A stretch of 64,000 bases of DNA from Nectonema munidae (taxonomy: Eukaryota; Nematomorpha; Nectonematoida; Nectonematidae). A program made the translations under genes and the position numbers. Position 1 is the stretch's first letter. The number at the start of each line of letters is the position of its first letter. The notes under the pieces were generated by a model. That model saw only the letters and a program-made list of their open reading frames with translations. It was not told the origin of the DNA and made no database searches. This document shows, one piece after another, positions 59,152 through 64,000 of the stretch. Location of the stretch: contig JAUIRK010000740.1 of NCBI GenBank assembly GCA_030549495.1, positions 116,049 through 180,048 on the forward strand, read 5' to 3'.

Positions 59152-60350
59152 ATCTCCAACCTGTATACTACGATGATTCATCTCCAACCTGTATACTACG
59201 ATGATTCATCTCCAACCTGTATACTACGATGGTTTCTTTTCCATGTACTAATGACTAGAGAGACAATGTTCAATTTTATGTTCACATTCTGCTAGATGTA
59301 AGATTTGATATACCTCATTCGGGGAGACGATGGTACATAAGTTACCTATATACATTATACCTGTATACTACGTTGGTTCATCTCCAACCTGTATACCGCA
59401 ATAATTCATCTCCAACCTATATAATATATTTTATCAAATAATCAAAATAAAATTCTGTAATCAAAGAATCGAAAAATATTTTTTAAAAAATCAAAAAATA
59501 TCAAACTTTCTGTTCATATTTTGATACCTCATACGATGTTACAAAAGTTATTACCTATACTTTGCAATTTGCACGATTTTAAATATTATATTTGTCGAAT
59601 AATCAAAGAATCGAAAAATGTTCAAATCAAAAAATATTTATTCTTTTTAAATATATTGTTGGCTCCCCTTACTTTTAGTTTCTTATGTGCATAATTTGAT
59701 AAGAATTAATTATTGAAGACTAGGTTTATCTTTCAATTTTAAAAGTAAGGGGAGCCAACAATATATTTAAAAAGAATAAATATTTTTTGATTTGAACATT
59801 TTTCGATTCTTTGATTATTCGACAAATATAATATTTAAAATCGTGCAAATTGCAAAGTATAGGTAATAACTTTTGTAACATCGTATGAGGTATCAAAATA
59901 TGAACAGAAAGTTTGATATTTTTTGATTTTTTAAAGAATATTTTTCGATTCTTTGATTACAGAATTTTATTTTGATTATTTGATAAAATATATTATATAG
60001 GTTGGAGATGAATTATTGCGGTATACAGGTTGGAGATGAACCAACGTAGTATACAGGTATAATGTATATAGGTAACTTATGTACCATCGTCTCCCCGAAT
60101 GAGGTATATCAAATCTTACATCTAGCAGAATGTGAACATAAAATTGAACATTGTCTCTCTAGTCATTAGTACATGGAAAAGAAACCATCGTAGTATAAGG
60201 TTGGGTGAATCATAGTATACAGGTTGGAGATGAATCATCGTAGTATACAGGTTGGAGATGAATCATCGTAGTATACAGGTTGGAGGTGAATTATCGTAGA
60301 ATACAGGTTGGAGAAGAATCATCGTAATATACAGGTTGGAGATAACACGC
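59152..60350. repeat. Large inverted repeat (palindrome) with about 525-bp arms and a 62-bp spacer
   Basis: The left arm (59152-59677) and right arm (59740-60265) are reverse complements with few differences; the axis lies near 59708. The inner ends read GGCTCCCCTTACTTTTA and its complement. The outer parts contain 28-bp tandem repeats (CTCCAACCTGTATACTACGA) at 59152, 59180 and 59208; on the right the repeats continue beyond the paired part to about 60350 with more units. No open frame of note and no obvious target duplication. Confidence 0.95.
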
Positions 60351-60439
60351 AAGTTGTCTACCCGCGTTCAACCGTACAGGTTATGAGAATATATCATTAC
60401 ATATTAGAGAAGAGTTTTTTAAACTCTTTATACTGAAAA

Positions 60440-63400
60440 AATATTTCTTCAATATACAAATAAATTTAGATTCTGAAAGTTGAGTCGCTTTATAATTGGG
60501 CTGGAAATTGTCACAGAATATAGGTAAAATTTGTCCAAATGAAAAAAGCTTTAGTTTAAAATGCATCCCTTATCTCCTTAAATTTAATGCAGTAAACAAT
60601 AATAAAAATAATATTTATCCAAAACATATTTTTTCGAATCAAAGTGTAAATTAAACCCGCATTTAAATTTTGGTTGATTAATTCAAAATCTACAAATAAA
60701 TTTAGATTCTGAGAGTAGAGTCGCTTTATAATTGTGTTAGAAATTATCACATAATATAGGTAAAAATTTGTCCAAATGAAAGGAGCTTTAGTTTAAAATG
60801 CATCCCTTATAAAGGTTGTATCTAATCTAAATAAAAGTAGACTATGATTATCCAACAAAACTCATTATTTCTTCAATGTGGATGTCGAAAATTATAATTA
60901 TTTTATAAAAATATAGAAATAAATTTAGGATTAAAGTGAAAAAAAAATAAATTCATGAGATTACTTATTGATAAAAATTGATTAAAACACATATTTTGAT
61001 CCATTTATCTTCTCTTTAAAAATTTATATGCAGTAAACAATAATAAAATAATATTTATCCAAAACATATTTTTTTCGAATCAAAGTGTAAATCAAACCCG
61101 CACTTCAAAATAAGTAAAAAACTAATGTTAATATATAAAAAACTGAAAACTAAAATGATTTTATAAAAATCTAGAAATAAATAGTGGACTACGATTATCC
61201 AACAAAACTTGTACATTTGATCTACATTTTTCACTTCAAAAATAATTTTTAATTTATTAGAAAAACATTATACTGACCAATAAAAAAAACGAAGGTTAAT
61301 TTATAAAAAAATAGAAAAACTAATACTATTTTATAAAAATCTACAAATAAATTTAGATTCTGAGAGTAGAGTCGCTTTATAATTGTGCTGGAAATTGTCA
61401 CATAATATAGGTAAAAATTTGTCCTGATGAAAGGAGCTTTAGTTTAAAATGCATCCCTTATCTGCTAATTAATGGTATGAAGCCCATGGAAAATAAAAAC
61501 AGTAAAATGGTATTTCTTAAGTACTTATGATATAAGTAATGTATTCTGAAAGCCCATAAAAAATGCTTTAATTTGGTATATCGCATGATGCATTTTGTTG
61601 AGAAATGTGAAAGTTATAAGCGTTTTAATATTTGACTAAGATTTAAGCTAGGAACACTACAAATAAACTAAACGTACACTAGCCCGATAAAATAAACCAC
61701 ACACGCGTGCTAAAGATGTGGTGAAGCGTATGCGAGATAAGAATTCACTGCGCTCACAAACGCGTAATGCAACATGTGTTCAGCTTTCTTCGCATAGTTA
61801 ACCGCTAAAATCAATAACAATCGTTTTAGAATCAATAATGTGATTTATTCTTCGCACACTGTCGGTATAAAAATAACGAATGCCCTTCGTTAAAAATTAG
61901 AAAGGTTGTATCTAAACTAAATAAAAGTAGACTATGATTATCCAACAAAACTCATTATTTATTCAATGTGGAAAAAATAAATTCATGAGATTACTTCTTG
62001 AGAAAAATTGATTAAAACACATATTTTGATCTATTTATCTTCTCTTTAGAAATTTATATGCAGTAAACAATAATAAAAATAATATTTATCCAAAACATAT
62101 TTTTTTCGAATCAAAGTGTAAATCAAACCCGCACTTAAATTTTGGATGTTCAAAAGAAGTAAAAACTAATGTTAATAACCGAAAACTAAAATGATTTTAT
62201 AAAAATCTAAAAATAAATAGTGGACTACGATTATCCAACAAAACTTGTACATTCGATCTACATTTTTCACTTCAAAAATAATTTTTAATTTATTAGAAAA
62301 AGATTATACTGACCAATAAAAAAACGAAGGCTAATTTATAAAAAAAATGGAAAAACTAATACTATTTTATAAAAATCTACAAATAAATTTAGATTCTGAG
62401 AGTAGAGTCGCTTTATAATTGTGCTGGAAATTGTCACATAATATAGGTAAAAATTTGTCCTGATGAAAGGAGCTTTCGTTTAAAATGCATCCCTTATCTG
62501 CTAATTAATGGCATGAAGCCCATGGAAAATAAAAACAGTAAAATGGTATTTCTTAAGTACTTATGATATAAGTAATGTATTCTGAAAGCCCATAAAAAAT
62601 GCTTTAATTTGGTATATCGCATGATGCATTTTGTTGAGAAATGTGAAAGTTATAAGCGTTTTAATATTTGACTAAGATTTAAGCTAGGAATACTACAAAT
62701 AAACTAAGCGTACACTAGCCCGATAAAATAAACCACACACGCGTGCTAAAGATGTGGTGAAGCGTATGCGAGATAAGAATTCACTGCGCTCACAAACGCG
62801 TAATGCAACATGTGTTATTCTTTCTTCGCATAGTTAACCGCTAAAATCAATAACAATCGTTTTAGAATCAATAATGTGATTTATTCTTCGCACACTGTCG
62901 GTATAAAAATAACGAGTGCCCTTCGTTAAAAATTAGAAAGGTTGTATCTAAACTAAATAAAAGTAGACTATGATTATCCAACAAAACTCATAATTTCTTC
63001 AATGTGGATGCATGCGCACACGTGTTAGATTCGAAAATTATAATTATTTTATAAAAATATAGAAATAAATTTAGGATTATAGTGAAAAAAATAAATTCAT
63101 TAGATTACATATTATTGAGAAAATCTTATTAAAACACGTGAAAAATAAATAAATTCATGAGATTACTTATTGAGAAAAATTGATTAAAACACATATTTTG
63201 ATCTATTTATCTTCTCTTTAGAAATTTATATGAAGTAAACAATAATAAAAATAATATTTATCCAAAACATTTTTTTCGAATCAAAGTGTAAATCAAACTC
63301 GCACTTAAATTTTGGATGATTAATTCAAAAGAAGTAAAAAACTAATGTTAATTTATAAAAAACCGAAAACTAAAATGATTTTATAAAAATCTAAAAATAA

Positions 63401-64000
63401 ATAGTGGACTACGATTATCCAACAAAACTTGTACATTCGATCTACATTTTTCACTTCAAAAATAATTTTAAATTTATTAGATAAACATTATACTGACCAA
63501 TAAAAAAACGAAGATTAATTTATAAAAAAAAAGGAAAAACTAATACTATTTTATAAAAATCTACAAATAAATTTAGATTCTGAGAGTAGAGTCGCTTTAT
63601 AATTGTGCTGGAAATTGTCACATAATATAGGTAAAAATTTGTCCTAATGAAAGGAGCTTTAGTTTAAAATGCATCCCTTATCTGCTAATTAATGGCATGA
63701 AGCCCATGGAAAATAAAAACAGTAAAATGGTATTTCTTAAGTACTTATGATATAAGTAATGTATTCTGAAAGCCCATAAAAAATGCTTTAATTTGGTATA
63801 TCGCATGATGCATTTTGTTGAGAAATGTGAAAGTTATAAGCGTTTTAATATTTGACTAAGATTTAAGCTAGGAACACTACAAATAAACTAAGCGTACACT
63901 AGCCCGATAAAATAAACCACACACGCGTGCTAAAGATGCGGTGAAGCGTATGCGAGATAAGAATTCACTGCGCTCACAAACGCGTAATGCAACATGTGTT
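60440..64000. repeat. Tandem array, units of about 1.04-1.18 kb, continuing past the window
   Basis: The landmark TTTAGATTCTGAGAGTAGAG (or a near match) recurs at 60464, 60701, 61352, 62388 and 63572. Two full units (61352-62387, 1036 bp; 62388-63571, 1184 bp) and the start of a third are nearly identical except for an insertion of about 150 bp in the second; the two leftmost intervals are shortened. Each full unit carries a CpG-rich segment (ACACGCGTGCTAAAG, GCGCTCACAAACGCGTAATG) followed by CTGTCGGTATAAAAATAACG, a TATA-like string. No long open frame. This is satellite-like DNA; a transcribed repeat cannot be excluded. Confidence 0.92.

Noticed and set aside
59152-59240. 28-bp repeats resembling a CRISPR array
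   Set aside because: The repeats are directly adjacent without spacers, and the genome is eukaryotic.

Overview
The window looks like AT-rich nuclear DNA of an invertebrate animal, most plausibly an arthropod; a copepod-like crustacean is a guess from base composition and repeat style, not a demonstration. It has spliced genes with GT-AG introns (some only about 50 bp), tRNA-derived SINEs, LINE remnants and many DNA transposons (hAT, piggyBac, pogo/Tigger, Tc1-mariner). No operon, rRNA or true tRNA gene, and no LTR element or other virus-like copy, was recognised.

Host genes. Four conserved genes are supported: the 3' part of cytosolic isoleucyl-tRNA synthetase (+, 1-11710, eight exons totalling 500 codons plus stop); an uninterrupted NECAP endocytic adaptor reading frame (-, 16904-17656); a TMEM14-family membrane protein (+, 52495-52836); and the Fcf2 domain of a DNTTIP2/TdIF2-type ribosome-biogenesis factor (-, 58556-59036, three exons). 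A fifth, uncharacterised two-exon zinc-finger-like gene (-, 38597-40529) carries a 157-bp MITE and an in-frame stop. These genes are housekeeping functions (translation, endocytosis, membrane transport, ribosome assembly) and do not form a pathway.

Layout. 1-11.7 kb: IARS1, with a decayed piggyBac and a SINE in its introns. 11.57-13.12 kb: eight 193-bp tandem copies of the IARS1 terminal coding segment plus polyadenylation signal. 13.3-15.4 kb: a Tc1-mariner-like element with 21-bp iterons in its ends. 16-17.7 kb: SINE and NECAP. 18.1-22.0 kb: a TTAA-flanked element interrupted by a hAT-like repeat ('copy A'). 24.1-26.3 kb: decayed LINE. 27.5-28.5 kb: non-autonomous hAT. 28.5-36.4 kb: a four-level nest (piggyBac, then hAT, then TTAA element, then pogo). 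37.6-38.3 kb: Tigger remnant. 38.6-40.5 kb: the uncharacterised gene. 41.3-48.1 kb: LINE remnant broken up by a hAT MITE and by the large repeat 'copy B', itself carrying a 1.63-kb transposon of a type I cannot assign, a 179-bp hAT MITE and a SINE. 48.5-50.8 kb: well-preserved piggyBac. 52.5 kb: TMEM14. 53.5-55.4 kb: another TTAA element holding a hAT. 58.6-59.0 kb: the Fcf2 gene. 59.15-60.35 kb: a large near-perfect palindrome. 60.4-64 kb: a tandem array with units of about 1.04-1.18 kb running off the window.

Most interesting: repeats A and B are paralogous, so A acts as the empty site for insertions in B. This fixes the ends of a 1633-bp transposon (42979-44611; 24-bp TIRs starting GGGGTCATA; TAA target duplication) encoding a protein with a D, D, E-like arrangement that is not one of the common transposases I recognise. 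A 157-bp MITE about 3.5 kb away has closely related ends and the same type of target site, so it may be a dependent family. The IARS1 terminal-exon minisatellite and the palindrome are the next most unusual structures.
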